A DNA stretch of 64,000 bases, from NCBI RefSeq assembly GCF_025149915.1, contig NZ_CP102278.1, positions 721,001 to 785,000 on the forward strand. The letters run 5' to 3'. Position numbers and translations under genes: made by a program. This stretch comes from Coprococcus eutactus. Its GTDB lineage: Bacteria > Bacillota > Clostridia > Lachnospirales > Lachnospiraceae. The stretch's first letter is position 1. Each line of letters starts with the position of its first letter. Below the pieces are notes generated by a model, which made no database searches, had not been told where the DNA came from, and worked only from the letters and a program-made list of their open reading frames with translations. Positions 1 through 8,453 of the stretch are shown here, one piece after another.

Positions 1-2
1 GG

Positions 3-830
3 CTTTTGTCATACAAGAACGGAAAGCGTATTGCATATGCAGCGGTAAATGGCAGCACGGGCAAAGTGGCTGCGGATATACCGCTTGATATCGGCAAGTT
101 CCTGCTGGGATGCCTGATAGGAGTGATCCCATTATACTTTTTGCTGAACTTATTTCTTACGGTGAGACCTGGCGTGCTACTGGCATTTGTATCTGCGATA
201 GGTGCGCTTGTGACCATGGTATATTGCGATGAGATGGAGAAGATAGCAGATGTAGAGACACATGAAAATGATCTGGGATTCTTCGCAAGGCACACACTCA
301 ATGCAAAGAAAAGTGGAGGCAAGAAGAAAAAGCTACAAACAAAAAAGCTGCAAACAAAAAAGCCACAAAAAGACACAAAAAGAAAAATAAAAAATAAGAT
401 AACTTCATTTGTGAAGTTTTCCTGCTTTCTGGAAGTTATACAGCTGATAGTGTGCATAATAGTATTATTCTGCCTGAAGTTTGATATAAATCCATTTCTT
501 TTTAACTGGGATATTATGGGAAAGGCCAGTTATGTTGTGGCATGTATTTCGTGTCTGGTAGCCATTTATGGGGCAGTAAAAGGCATAGTAAACGTGAGAA
601 GAGTAAAAAGAAAAAGTGGCGTCATGGGATTATTTGTTGCATTTGCCACCATTCTGTCTGTAGCGGTCGTGTTGATAAAACCTGTTATGGACAAGTATTA
701 TTATGGATGCGTGCTTCTGGTGTGTGCTGCAACCATTCTGACACTCATAGATCTGGTTATCAGCCACAACCGGATGTCCACAAGACCACTTCCACAGTTT
801 GAGTATAAGGGAGGTGATCATCGTGCGTAG
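3..830 (+). CDS. Partial membrane protein, 3' part (several TM segments)
   Basis: The reading frame is already open at the left edge, so the true start lies upstream. The visible part begins with a soluble stretch resembling the end of a zinc-ribbon or transport-associated domain (LSYKNGKRIAY...). It is followed by two TM helices, a very basic Lys/Gln linker, and about four more TM helices near the C-terminus. The linker is encoded by a short imperfect A-rich repeat at about 331-375. I recognise no enzymatic motif; similar membrane proteins with an N-terminal zinc ribbon are common in Lachnospiraceae (family knowledge, not checked). The stop overlaps the next start by 8 bases, indicating translational coupling. 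Confidence 0.6.
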   Translation, partial: LLSYKNGKRIAYAAVNGSTGKVAADIPLDIGKFLLGCLIGVIPLYFLLNLFLTVRPGVLLAFVSAIGALVTMVYCDEMEKIADVETHENDLGFFARHTLNAKKSGGKKKKLQTKKLQTKKPQKDTKRKIKNKITSFVKFSCFLEVIQLIVCIIVLFCLKFDINPFLFNWDIMGKASYVVACISCLVAIYGAVKGIVNVRRVKRKSGVMGLFVAFATILSVAVVLIKPVMDKYYYGCVLLVCAATILTLIDLVISHNRMSTRPLPQFEYKGGDHRA

Positions 831-1611
831 AGCGGTAATTACCAGAATGGTGATCACTGTAATGATCATACTGCTGTTTGGGGTTATGGGATGTAATGGT
901 GTAGTGACTGCTCAGGCATCTGAGAAGGATCAGGATGATTCGTATAGTCACCAGCATGAAGTGGTAATCAAAGATGATGCAGATGTGCTGACTGAAAGTC
1001 AGGAGGCACAATTGACAGAGACTATGAAGGAGACTGCCCGTTATTGCAATGTATTGTGTGTGACATCGAACCTTATGTACAAATCTACAGCATACCATGC
1101 GGAATCTGCCTATAAAAGAGAATTTGGCACCCGCGATGGCGTTATGTTCTTCATTGATATGCGTAACAGACAGATATACATCTATTCGTATGGCGAACCA
1201 TACAAGATCATAACCAAGACAAATGCGTATACGATAACAGACAATGTCTATGAATATGCAAGCGAAGAGAAATATTTTGAGTGTGCAAACGAGGCATTCA
1301 AGCAGATAAATACGCTGCTGGCAGGAGAGCAGATAAGCCGTCCCATGAAGCATATCAGCAACATACTCCTTGCAATAATATTTTCTATATTGCTTAATTA
1401 TCTTCTGATGAAGAAGACTTCAAAGGTATATGACATGGGTTCAAAAAATCTGCTTACCGGTACAAAGGTTTCATATAACATGAATCATAAATATGATATG
1501 ATCAGTGAAACGAGAAGTACAAGATCTGGATCCGGCGGTCATGGCGGAATCGGCGGCGGTGGATTCGGAGGCGGAGGCATCGGCGGTGGCGGTGGAGGCC
1601 ACAGTTTCTAG
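823..1611 (+). CDS. TPM-domain (YgcG-type) secreted/membrane protein, Gly-rich tail
   Basis: I place the start at GTG 823 because GGAGGTGAT lies just upstream; an in-frame TTG at 799 has no RBS. The N-terminus is a hydrophobic signal or anchor segment. A TPM-like domain follows, with the typical pattern: a 'D.A.VLTE.QE..L' entry, a strand of the 'RDGVMFFIDMRNRQIYIYSYG' kind, and a helical end. There is then one TM helix, and the last 30 residues are almost all Gly, Ser and His. TPM proteins of this build are membrane-associated and outward-facing; their biochemical role is unsettled. It is coupled to the preceding membrane protein gene, so the two may act together at the envelope. Confidence 0.75.
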   Translation: MRRAVITRMVITVMIILLFGVMGCNGVVTAQASEKDQDDSYSHQHEVVIKDDADVLTESQEAQLTETMKETARYCNVLCVTSNLMYKSTAYHAESAYKREFGTRDGVMFFIDMRNRQIYIYSYGEPYKIITKTNAYTITDNVYEYASEEKYFECANEAFKQINTLLAGEQISRPMKHISNILLAIIFSILLNYLLMKKTSKVYDMGSKNLLTGTKVSYNMNHKYDMISETRSTRSGSGGHGGIGGGGFGGGGIGGGGGGHSF

Positions 1612-1648
1612 TCAAAGAGAAGAAAATCTGACAAAATATAAACGATGA

Positions 1649-1690
1649 AAAATGCTGTGAAGAATTTTCGAAATTCACAGCATTTTATTT
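1649..1690 (+). terminator. Intrinsic terminator after the TPM gene
   Basis: A 12-bp perfect stem (1649-1660 with 1675-1686), with further pairing inside the loop, is followed by a T-rich run. It closes the two-gene operon ending at 1611. Confidence 0.8.
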
Positions 1691-1693
1691 TCA

Positions 1694-1777
1694 TAAGGAG
1701 GGACCCACGTAAGTGGGAGGATTCCTTGTGAAGTACGCAGACGCCGCGCGAAGCGCCTAACATGCGTCTGCTCCTTA
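1694..1777 (+). other. Folded intergenic element, closed by a 7-bp stem
   Basis: A closing stem (1694-1700 with 1771-1777) encloses two or more hairpins. One has a 5-bp stem capped by a GTAA loop, which is a GNRA-type tetraloop (1704-1717). The other has an 8-bp stem (1737-1744 with 1764-1771) holding an inner GC-rich hairpin (1746-1756). One base at the junction is claimed by two stems, so exact pairing is approximate. It lies after a terminator and directly before an ORF that lacks a proper RBS. It fits no riboswitch class I know. A dispersed palindromic repeat or an independent structured RNA are both possible, and strand is uncertain. Confidence 0.5.
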
Positions 1778-1793
1778 GAATGGACTTGAGGGA

Positions 1794-2126
1794 ATGGGAC
1801 AGATAGTAGATATAAGCACTTCAGATGAAATGGATAGCGGTGTATTCAAATTTTATCTCGGGGAGCAGGGATTGACATCACTTGATATATTTGGAAATGC
1901 AAGGTCGTGGATGTCAGGTGAGGCATACCAGAGCTTTGGAGGATATAGAGAGGGCGCGGCTATCCCTCAGACTGAACATGAGCATACAGGCAGTTCAGAT
2001 ATATACTATGGCGATGAGGAGCCAAGAGTTATAAATAAGATAGTGTATTGCCACAAGGATGGAACAGAGGTTGCGACTCTCTGGGAGGAGAACCAGAATC
2101 TGCCGATCCTGAACAGTGAAAAATAG
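1794..2126 (+). CDS. Uncharacterised 110-residue protein, possibly 5'-truncated
   Basis: An ORF of 110 codons. No RBS is correctly spaced: a purine run abuts the ATG. The frame closes upstream with a stop inside the folded element at 1694-1777. The product is soluble, acidic, carries a single Cys and has no motif I recognise. The start position and poor initiation signals suggest it may be the remaining 3' part of a longer gene disrupted by the upstream element, or a gene with an internal start. Function unknown. Confidence 0.4.
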   Translation: MGQIVDISTSDEMDSGVFKFYLGEQGLTSLDIFGNARSWMSGEAYQSFGGYREGAAIPQTEHEHTGSSDIYYGDEEPRVINKIVYCHKDGTEVATLWEENQNLPILNSEK

Positions 2127-2288
2127 AATGTGTATGCCATACAAAACTTACATTACAAATAATTAAAGTAAAAACCACCCTTTTTTGCCATTTAATTGAA
2201 TGATCCATGATATACTAGCATTGTGCATGAAGTTCGCACTGTATTTACAGGGGAATTGCCCCGGATATGAAAAAGGATAGTAAGTTAA

Positions 2289-3314
2289 ATGGAAAATAAG
2301 AAAAAGATGATGTTCAACGTATTGTTCCTGGTCCTCATATTTGCCGGAACTGTATACGGAGTGTTTCACGGCGAGGATATAGGACAGATATCTGATATAC
2401 TTCAGACGGTGAATCCTTGGTGGCTCGTACCGGGAGTGGCATGTGTCGTGGTATTTATATGGGGAGAATCAATTATCATACACTATATGATGCGGAATCT
2501 TGGCGTGAAGGTAGACCGGGGAACCTGTTTCCTGTTCTCGTCGGTTGGATTCTTTTTCAGCTGCATCACACCCTCTGCGTCGGGGGGACAGCCGGCTCAG
2601 ATATATTATATGAAGAAAAAGAAGATACCAATCCCTGTTTCCACACAGGTGCTGCTCATAGTGACGATCACTTACAAGCTGGTGCTGGTACTTCTGGGAC
2701 TTGGAATAGCCATATTTGGACAGAGTTTTATACATACATATATAGATGATGTGCAGTGGGTATTTTACCTTGGGCTTGTACTTAACGTTGTGTGCGTGGT
2801 TGGTATGGTGCTGTTTGCGTTCCACCCATCGCTTGCGAAGGCATTTGTGGTGAATGGCGGCAGGCTTCTTGAGCGGATGAAGTTTTTAAGACACAAGAAG
2901 TCCCGTGAGGAAAAGCTTGCGGCATCAATGGAAAAGTATAACCAGACTGCGGATTACATGGTAGGACATTTCGGGATGCTGGTGGTAGTGTTCATTATAA
3001 CAGTTGTGCAAAGATTATCACTATTTGCAGCTACATGGTTTGTGTACAAGGCGTTTGGACTTTCAGGATCATCAGCATGGCTTATCATTCTCATGCAGGG
3101 AGCCATAGCAGTTGCGGTTGATATGCTGCCTCTTCCGGGTGGTATGGGAATCAGTGAAAAACTCTTTATGGAGATGTTCTTGCCGATATTTGGCAGCACA
3201 TTGCTCCTGCCGGGCATGATACTCAGCAGAGGGCTGGGATACTATACAGAACTTATGATCAGTGCAATATTTACAGTGGTGGCAAGCTTTGTGATAGGAA
3301 GGAGATCTGAATGA
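2289..3314 (+). CDS. Flippase-like membrane protein (LPG synthase TM domain, UPF0104)
   Basis: A 341-residue polytopic membrane protein matching the transmembrane part of lysylphosphatidylglycerol synthase (AglD/YbhN/UPF0104). It shows the characteristic 'TPSASGGQPAQIYYM' stretch after the second TM pair and 'DMLPLPGGMGISE' near residue 280. About eight TM helices are visible. There is no C-terminal aminoacyl-transferase domain, so it is the stand-alone version, thought to move lipid-linked substrates across the membrane; substrate unknown. RBS AAGGAT precedes the ATG. It overlaps the next small gene by ATGA. Confidence 0.85.
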   Translation: MENKKKMMFNVLFLVLIFAGTVYGVFHGEDIGQISDILQTVNPWWLVPGVACVVVFIWGESIIIHYMMRNLGVKVDRGTCFLFSSVGFFFSCITPSASGGQPAQIYYMKKKKIPIPVSTQVLLIVTITYKLVLVLLGLGIAIFGQSFIHTYIDDVQWVFYLGLVLNVVCVVGMVLFAFHPSLAKAFVVNGGRLLERMKFLRHKKSREEKLAASMEKYNQTADYMVGHFGMLVVVFIITVVQRLSLFAATWFVYKAFGLSGSSAWLIILMQGAIAVAVDMLPLPGGMGISEKLFMEMFLPIFGSTLLLPGMILSRGLGYYTELMISAIFTVVASFVIGRRSE

Positions 3315-3604
3315 AACCGAGATCAGAGATGAGCATGGAACTATATGATATGATGCTTGACCGGGGGTATCCGGAGGAGTTCTGCGACCTCATAACAAAG
3401 AATCTGAATACCGACTTCACTGCCGGAAGGATGATAGGATACCTGTCTCACTATCAGGAGCTGCCACTTGAGGAGATTGTGGATGAGATGCTTTCCATCC
3501 TCACAGATAGAAACAGGATCATGCAGAAGAAAAAACTTGAGAGCAATAATGCCGAGTGGAACAGGTTCCTGGAAGAGGGATTTGGACTTTCGGATGATGA
3601 ATAA
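3311..3604 (+). CDS. Uncharacterised 97-residue cytoplasmic protein
   Basis: Starts inside the stop of the preceding flippase-like gene (ATGA overlap), so the two are translationally coupled. The product is small, soluble, mainly helical by composition and acidic, with no signal or TM segment and no motif I know. Its coupling suggests an accessory role for the membrane protein, which is inference. Confidence 0.7.
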   Translation: MKPRSEMSMELYDMMLDRGYPEEFCDLITKNLNTDFTAGRMIGYLSHYQELPLEEIVDEMLSILTDRNRIMQKKKLESNNAEWNRFLEEGFGLSDDE

Positions 3605-3642
3605 ACGACACATATCTGGGTGCTGAATAACAAAAAATAAGA

Positions 3643-3702
3643 AAAAGCAGTCTGCGTACATCACCAGTGTTATACATGGTGATGATCCGTCAGACTGCTT
3701 TT
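3643..3702. terminator. Bidirectional terminator between convergent genes
   Basis: A 12-bp outer stem (3643-3654 with 3691-3702) encloses a second perfect 7-bp hairpin (3659-3665 with 3678-3684). A-tract and T-tract flanks let it serve both the plus-strand operon ending at 3604 and the minus-strand transporter ending at 3709. Confidence 0.85.
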
Positions 3703-3708
3703 GTCTGT

Positions 3709-5031
3709 TTAGCCTATACCTCCAAGTACGATTCCAAGGATCAAAACAAGCAGACATACAGGACAGTAGATATATTTGCAGATTGGAACAAATTTCTCTG
3801 TAAATTTTTTATCCCTGCCGGTGTTGACCTGCTCTTCAACATATTTTTTGCCACATACCCAGAAAAACATGATTCCGGCAAGTCCTGCGCCGAGCGGGCA
3901 GATGTAGATGGACAGAATATCCATCCAGTCTGACACGATACCCTGTATGCAGATGGACACGACAACTGCAATGGCACCAATGATGGCGCATGCGGGTTTT
4001 CTGCCGACGCTCAATTTTTCCTGAACAGTTGCAATCGGTGCTTCATATAGATTTATAAGTGATGACAGTCCAGCCATAAACACAGCCACAAAGAAGATGA
4101 TCGCTATGATATATCCTCCCGGCATTGATTTGAACAGACAAGGCAGGAAGATGAACAGCAGTCCGGGACCTCCCTGGTCGAGCTGAGCTCCGGCAGTCGC
4201 CATGGCAGGTATTATGACAAGCGCTGCAAGCATGGCAGCGATGGTATCGAAGAGGGCCACGCGTCCTGCAGCTTCCGGAATGTCCTCACTGTCGGGAAGG
4301 TAGGAGCCGTATATCAGAGTTCCGTTTCCAGCGACAGACAGTGAGAAGAATGCCTGTCCCAGGGCAAATATCCATGTTTTTGGATCCGCGAGAACCTTCG
4401 GTTCTATGCGGAATATGTATTTGTATCCATCTATTGCACCCGGCTGGCATGCCGCGTATATAGCCAGAATGATGAACAACACAAAGAATGCAGGCATCAG
4501 GATCTTATTTGCCTTTTCGATGCCATTCCCTACTCCAAACATGAGGATGACGATTCCTATGACGAGGGCTATGATCTGCCACATATTATTGCCAAATGCA
4601 GAGGCCATGCCGCCAAATTCAGCACTGAATCCGTCTATGTCAGCTGGAGACAGCGTGCTTCCGGTGAAAGCACCGATCATATACTTGAGTATCCATCCCA
4701 TGACTACGGTGTAACCGATCGCCATTGCAAGGGCACCGAGCACAGGTATTCCGCCGAGCAGCTCTCCAAGTTTTCGTTTCCCTTTTCGTTCCATAGCGAT
4801 TCCAAATGCGTCGATTGGTCCAGACCTTGTAGCCCGGCCAAAACTCATCTCGCCAATGACTCCGGTAAATCCTATAAGTACTACAAATATAAAATAGGGG
4901 ATGAGATAAGATCCGCCCCCGTACATGGAGACCCTTGTGGGAAACATCCAGATGTTGCCCATTCCCACGGCTGATCCGATGCAGGCAAGGATGAACCCCC
5001 ATTTGTTGTTAAAAGATTCTCTGGTTTTCAT
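3709..5031 (-). CDS. Neurotransmitter:sodium symporter (NSS) family transporter
   Basis: A 440-residue membrane protein with the NSS signature in TM1 (residues 19-31, GSAVGMGNIWMFP), which forms the sodium and substrate site in LeuT-type proteins. The family imports amino acids or amines with Na+. About 11 TM helices are visible, as in many bacterial NSS proteins. GGAGGG is well placed before ATG 5031. It is a single-gene unit; the substrate cannot be read from sequence. Confidence 0.9.
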   Translation of the reverse strand: MKTRESFNNKWGFILACIGSAVGMGNIWMFPTRVSMYGGGSYLIPYFIFVVLIGFTGVIGEMSFGRATRSGPIDAFGIAMERKGKRKLGELLGGIPVLGALAMAIGYTVVMGWILKYMIGAFTGSTLSPADIDGFSAEFGGMASAFGNNMWQIIALVIGIVILMFGVGNGIEKANKILMPAFFVLFIILAIYAACQPGAIDGYKYIFRIEPKVLADPKTWIFALGQAFFSLSVAGNGTLIYGSYLPDSEDIPEAAGRVALFDTIAAMLAALVIIPAMATAGAQLDQGGPGLLFIFLPCLFKSMPGGYIIAIIFFVAVFMAGLSSLINLYEAPIATVQEKLSVGRKPACAIIGAIAVVVSICIQGIVSDWMDILSIYICPLGAGLAGIMFFWVCGKKYVEEQVNTGRDKKFTEKFVPICKYIYCPVCLLVLILGIVLGGIG

Positions 5032-5162
5032 GTAATATTCCCTCCAAATATGTTTGTCCCCGCACTGCGCCAGATCTCCTTAACATTGTGAGTATCGTAC
5101 GAAAATGCGTTAACTTTATTAATATACATGAATTTGTTATGGATGTAAATTAAATTGTTTCC

Positions 5163-5244
5163 TGCGCATTACCCTCTTGTGCATTACCTCTTGTGCATTA
5201 CCTCTTGCGCATTACCCTTGCGCATTACCCTTGCGTATTACCAA
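5163..5244. repeat. Minisatellite: six tandem 13-15 bp units
   Basis: Six consecutive units of the form TGCGCATTACCCT, varying between 13 and 15 bases, lie in the 307-base gap between the NSS gene and the glycosylase gene. Units differ by C/T changes and a CT indel. No spacer sequences are present, so this is not CRISPR. The rest of the gap is AT-rich with no ORF. Confidence 0.85.
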
Positions 5245-5338
5245 CATGCAGATTACAATATATTAGGCAAAAATGGTTGTGTATTAAAAATGAGCCTGAA
5301 TTTATTATGGATAGATGTCCGACAAGGGAGGCAGAGTT

Positions 5339-5905
5339 ATGGGATCACAGAACAAAAAATCACAAAAATATGAGCATATAGTACATCCATTTCCACCGCT
5401 TTATGATGATGATTCGGAGATTCTTATATTGGGAAGTCTGCCATCAGTGAAGTCCAGAGAGCAGATGTTCTTTTATGGACATCCCCAGAACAGATTCTGG
5501 AAGGTTATGAGCAGGGTGCTGGGGGAGGAACTCCCAACCACCATTGATGAGAAGAAGATTATGCTTCATGCACATCACATTGCACTCTGGGATGCTATAT
5601 ACAGCTGTGACATCATAGGGTCAAGTGACAGCAGCATAAAAAATGTAATCCCTACAGATCTTGGGAAAATAATTAGTTCATCGAAGGTGACAAAGGTCAT
5701 ATGTAATGGAAAGACATCCGGGAAGTATTTTTCAAAATACCAGCAGAAAGAACTCGATATAGAACCGGTGATACTTCCATCCACAAGTCCTGCAAATGCA
5801 GCATTTTCTGTGGATAAGCTGGTTGAGATCTGGGGGACGGCCATTCCGGATAGCTGTAAATTTCTTGAAACTTTTCAAAAGACGGGTGGTAAAAGCCCAA
5901 TATAA
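5339..5905 (+). CDS. Hypoxanthine-DNA (deoxyinosine) glycosylase, UDG superfamily
   Basis: The start is taken at ATG 5339 because AAGGGAGG lies 7 bases before it; an in-frame ATG at 5315 has no RBS. The 188-residue protein has the family order: 'ILILGSLPS' (motif 1), 'FFYGHPQNRFWKVM', and the C-terminal 'ILPSTSPAN' (motif 2). This fits the family-6 hypoxanthine-DNA glycosylases, which remove deaminated adenine from DNA to begin base-excision repair. A separate family-1 ung lies at 56.3-56.9 kb. Monocistronic. Confidence 0.8.
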   Translation: MGSQNKKSQKYEHIVHPFPPLYDDDSEILILGSLPSVKSREQMFFYGHPQNRFWKVMSRVLGEELPTTIDEKKIMLHAHHIALWDAIYSCDIIGSSDSSIKNVIPTDLGKIISSSKVTKVICNGKTSGKYFSKYQQKELDIEPVILPSTSPANAAFSVDKLVEIWGTAIPDSCKFLETFQKTGGKSPI

Positions 5906-6097
5906 CTGCTCAAATGTAGATATAATGTAAACAGAATCTCAACATTTTCTAAAGCTTAAAAAAGAATGATGTACAATGTAGCAGAATATGTTATTATAAA
6001 GGACGCAGCCGGCTGACAGTGACAATTCAGATACAATGATACAAAAGGCTGTAGCAAGGTAATCAGAGATTAAGGTCGGATCAAAAGGAGAGAAAAA

Positions 6098-6934
6098 ATG
6101 GCACTTAGTTTTATTGAGATACTTAAAGTAGTGTTCCTTGGTATCGTTGAGGGAATCACAGAGTGGCTGCCTATCAGCAGTACAGGTCATATGCTTTTGG
6201 TGGATGAGTTTATCACGCTCGATGCCAGCGACAGGTTTAAGGATATGTTCTTTGTCATCATACAGCTTGGCGCAATACTTGCGGTAGTAACTATTTTTTG
6301 GAACAAGATGTGGCCGTTCCAGATGAAAGATAAGACGCAGTCGGTATTCAAGAAGGATACATGGAGCATGTGGTTTAAGACGGTTGTTGCCTGTATACCG
6401 GGAGCCGTAGTTACGTTATTGTTTGATGATTTTATTGAGGCTCATCTGCACACCGCAGTGGTCATATCGATAGCTCTTATATTTTATGGAGTTGCATTTA
6501 TCGTGATCGAGAACTGGAATAAGACCAGGACACCTAAGGTTGAGACGCTGAATGATATTACATACAAAACCGCTTTTTTCATAGGAATGTTCCAAGTGCT
6601 TTCGATCATCCCAGGAACTTCACGTTCAGGTGCGACCATCATAGGCGCATTGCTTTTGGGTGTATCCAGAGTGGCAGCTGCGGAATTCACATTTTTCCTG
6701 GCAGTTCCAGTCATGTTTGGCCTCAGTGCACTTAAGCTCATAAAGTTTGGACTTTCATTTACCAGTGCAGAGTTTGCTATACTTATAATAGGATGTGTAG
6801 TAGCATATCTTGTTTCTATTGTGGTGATCAAATTCCTTATGGGCTACATCAAGAAACATGATTTCAAGATATTTGGATGGTACAGAATAGTTCTTGGAGT
6901 TATAGTTCTTTTGTATTTTGCTTTCTTTGCGTAG
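6098..6934 (+). CDS. uppP: Undecaprenyl-diphosphatase
   Basis: A 278-residue integral membrane enzyme that dephosphorylates undecaprenyl diphosphate to recycle the lipid carrier for peptidoglycan; overproduction gives bacitracin resistance in other bacteria. Both diagnostic motifs are present: EGITEWLPISSTGH at residues 18-31 and PGTSRSG at 172-178. About eight TM helices. RBS AAAGGAGA precedes the ATG. Monocistronic, closed by a strong terminator at 6977. Confidence 0.95.
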   Translation: MALSFIEILKVVFLGIVEGITEWLPISSTGHMLLVDEFITLDASDRFKDMFFVIIQLGAILAVVTIFWNKMWPFQMKDKTQSVFKKDTWSMWFKTVVACIPGAVVTLLFDDFIEAHLHTAVVISIALIFYGVAFIVIENWNKTRTPKVETLNDITYKTAFFIGMFQVLSIIPGTSRSGATIIGALLLGVSRVAAAEFTFFLAVPVMFGLSALKLIKFGLSFTSAEFAILIIGCVVAYLVSIVVIKFLMGYIKKHDFKIFGWYRIVLGVIVLLYFAFFA

Positions 6935-6976
6935 AATTTTAAATGATGCGATATAAAAATTGGATAAAAATATAAC

Positions 6977-7020
6977 AAACACCCCATAATTTCATTTGTA
7001 AATGAGATTATGGGGTGTTT
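6977..7020. terminator. Bidirectional terminator
   Basis: A 14-bp perfect stem (6977-6990 with 7007-7020) with an inner hairpin separates convergent uppP and the ROK kinase. A and T runs on the two sides suit both directions. Confidence 0.9.
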
Positions 7021-7038
7021 GTGTGTATAGTTTCCGGT

Positions 7039-7893
7039 TTAGAACAGGTTCATAGCTCCGATGATACCCTGGTTGCCTTCAAGCTTTGCAGGTACAATAT
7101 ACGTGTCCGGATTCTTTACCTGTGGCATATCAATGTATCCGGAGAGAAGTTCGGTGTAATATTTGCGGATCATAGGAAACAGAAATTCATTGGACATGAC
7201 GCCGCCCCCAAGGACTATCCTTTCAACAGAGTAGCACATGGTATAGTTTACAAGAGCTTCTGCTATATAGTATGCTTCCAGATCCCATACAGGTGAGTCG
7301 GCGGGGATGTCTTTGCCCTTCATCCCGGTTCTTCGCTCCAGCATAGGCCCCGCAGCCAGACCTTCAGCACAATTCTGATGAAAACGGCATGAACATGGCG
7401 TGCCATCGCCATCACGTCTAGGTATGAGGATATGACCGGTTTCCGGATGCATCATGCCGTGGATGAGATGTCCGTCAGCTATCACGCCGCCACCTATACC
7501 GGTGCCTATGGTGAGATACATTCCAGAGCGAAGTCCTTTTAATGCGCCGAATAGGAATTCGCCCCATGCAGCTGCATTTACGTCTGTATCCACAACCACC
7601 AGACACTTAAGAGCCTCACTGAATGTTTTATAGAAATTGAATCCCTCCCATGCTTTCTTAGGACTCTTTAAAATGGTTCCATATGATGGGGAATTCTGGT
7701 TTACATTTGCCGGTCCGAATGTTCCTATGCCAAGTGCTGATATGTTGTGTTTCTTAAAATAGTCTATCATGACTGGAACAGATTGATCAGGCGTATCTGT
7801 TGGAATAGATATTCTGTCTATTATGTTCTTGTTTTCATCACCTATTGCGCATACCATCTTGGTACCGCCGGCTTCGAGCGCTCCGTAGTACAT
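7039..7893 (-). CDS. ROK-family fructokinase-like sugar kinase
   Basis: A 284-residue ROK kinase. The N-terminus has the phosphate-binding 'ALEAGGTK' motif. The middle has the catalytic 'VDTDVNAAAWGE' region and 'TIGTGIGGGVI'. A Cys/His cluster (PETGH, then CSC...HQNC) matches the ROK zinc site. This is the short fructokinase/ScrK-GmuE type that phosphorylates fructose or a related hexose; the exact sugar is not certain. GAGGAGG precedes the start. Monocistronic, with no linked sugar transporter. Confidence 0.85.
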   Translation of the reverse strand: MYYGALEAGGTKMVCAIGDENKNIIDRISIPTDTPDQSVPVMIDYFKKHNISALGIGTFGPANVNQNSPSYGTILKSPKKAWEGFNFYKTFSEALKCLVVVDTDVNAAAWGEFLFGALKGLRSGMYLTIGTGIGGGVIADGHLIHGMMHPETGHILIPRRDGDGTPCSCRFHQNCAEGLAAGPMLERRTGMKGKDIPADSPVWDLEAYYIAEALVNYTMCYSVERIVLGGGVMSNEFLFPMIRKYYTELLSGYIDMPQVKNPDTYIVPAKLEGNQGIIGAMNLF

Positions 7894-8029
7894 ATTTCCT
7901 CCTCATCGCTGCAGTAAGACAGCATAAAATAATATAAAAAAGTTATATCTATTATAATATGAAGACAGATACATGTCACGCATAATGGTGCGAAAAAAAC
8001 AGTAACATGATGTACATTTTTTTGGACAC

Positions 8030-8057
8030 TTGACAAAGTAAGATAGAGCCATATTAG
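8030..8057 (+). promoter_or_regulatory. Putative sigma-A promoter for the 34-residue gene
   Basis: TTGACA at 8030-8035 and TATTAG at 8052-8057 with a 16-base spacer lie about 75 bases before the small gene at 8133. The -10 is only a fair match. Confidence 0.4.
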
Positions 8058-8132
8058 GGAGTGCAGGAGCGGAATGCATTCTAAAAAACGTTTTGTAGAT
8101 GCAGTTCAAAAGAGTGAACAGGAGGCGTGATT

Positions 8133-8237
8133 ATGTTAAAAGGTTATTTCGTGTCAGATGGATATATGGGATATGTGGACGGTCAGTATCAGTTATTTGC
8201 TGATGAGAGTGATTATATAGACTATATTGAGAACTAA
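8133..8237 (+). CDS. 34-residue small protein (MLKGYFVSDGYMGYVDG... type)
   Basis: A short gene with an excellent AGGAGG RBS 8 bases before its ATG. The product is acidic and unusually rich in Tyr, Gly and Asp (it ends ESDYIDYIEN), with no TM segment. I believe near-identical small ORFs recur in Lachnospiraceae genomes, from memory and unchecked. It stands alone between divergent or unrelated neighbours. Function unknown. The following 216 bases up to the MATE gene are AT-rich and hold nothing I can name. Confidence 0.65.
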   Translation: MLKGYFVSDGYMGYVDGQYQLFADESDYIDYIEN

Positions 8238-8453
8238 AAGGAATGTAACTTGAGTTTATTAGCTAATTAGCCGTTGCGCATTATTATATGTATGTTATGA
8301 TGCTGTAACGGGTTAGCAGATAAGAGGGTTATATATGCATGTATTAGAATATGTGCATTATTTGTATTGTATAAAGAAGATACTGCGAGACTATGTATGG
8401 GTGAATGATCAGAAAGAATAAGACGTAATATATGAATGTCAGAGGAGAACATA

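Noticed and set aside
1694..1777. Known riboswitch or IS200/IS605 end
   Set aside because: No match to a riboswitch consensus I know, and no transposase or second end is present.
3311..3604. Toxin-antitoxin component
   Set aside because: It is coupled to a membrane flippase-like gene, has no partner of toxin size and shows no TA motif.
5163..5244. Possible CRISPR array
   Set aside because: Units are 13-15 bases, directly adjoining, without spacers, and no cas gene is present.
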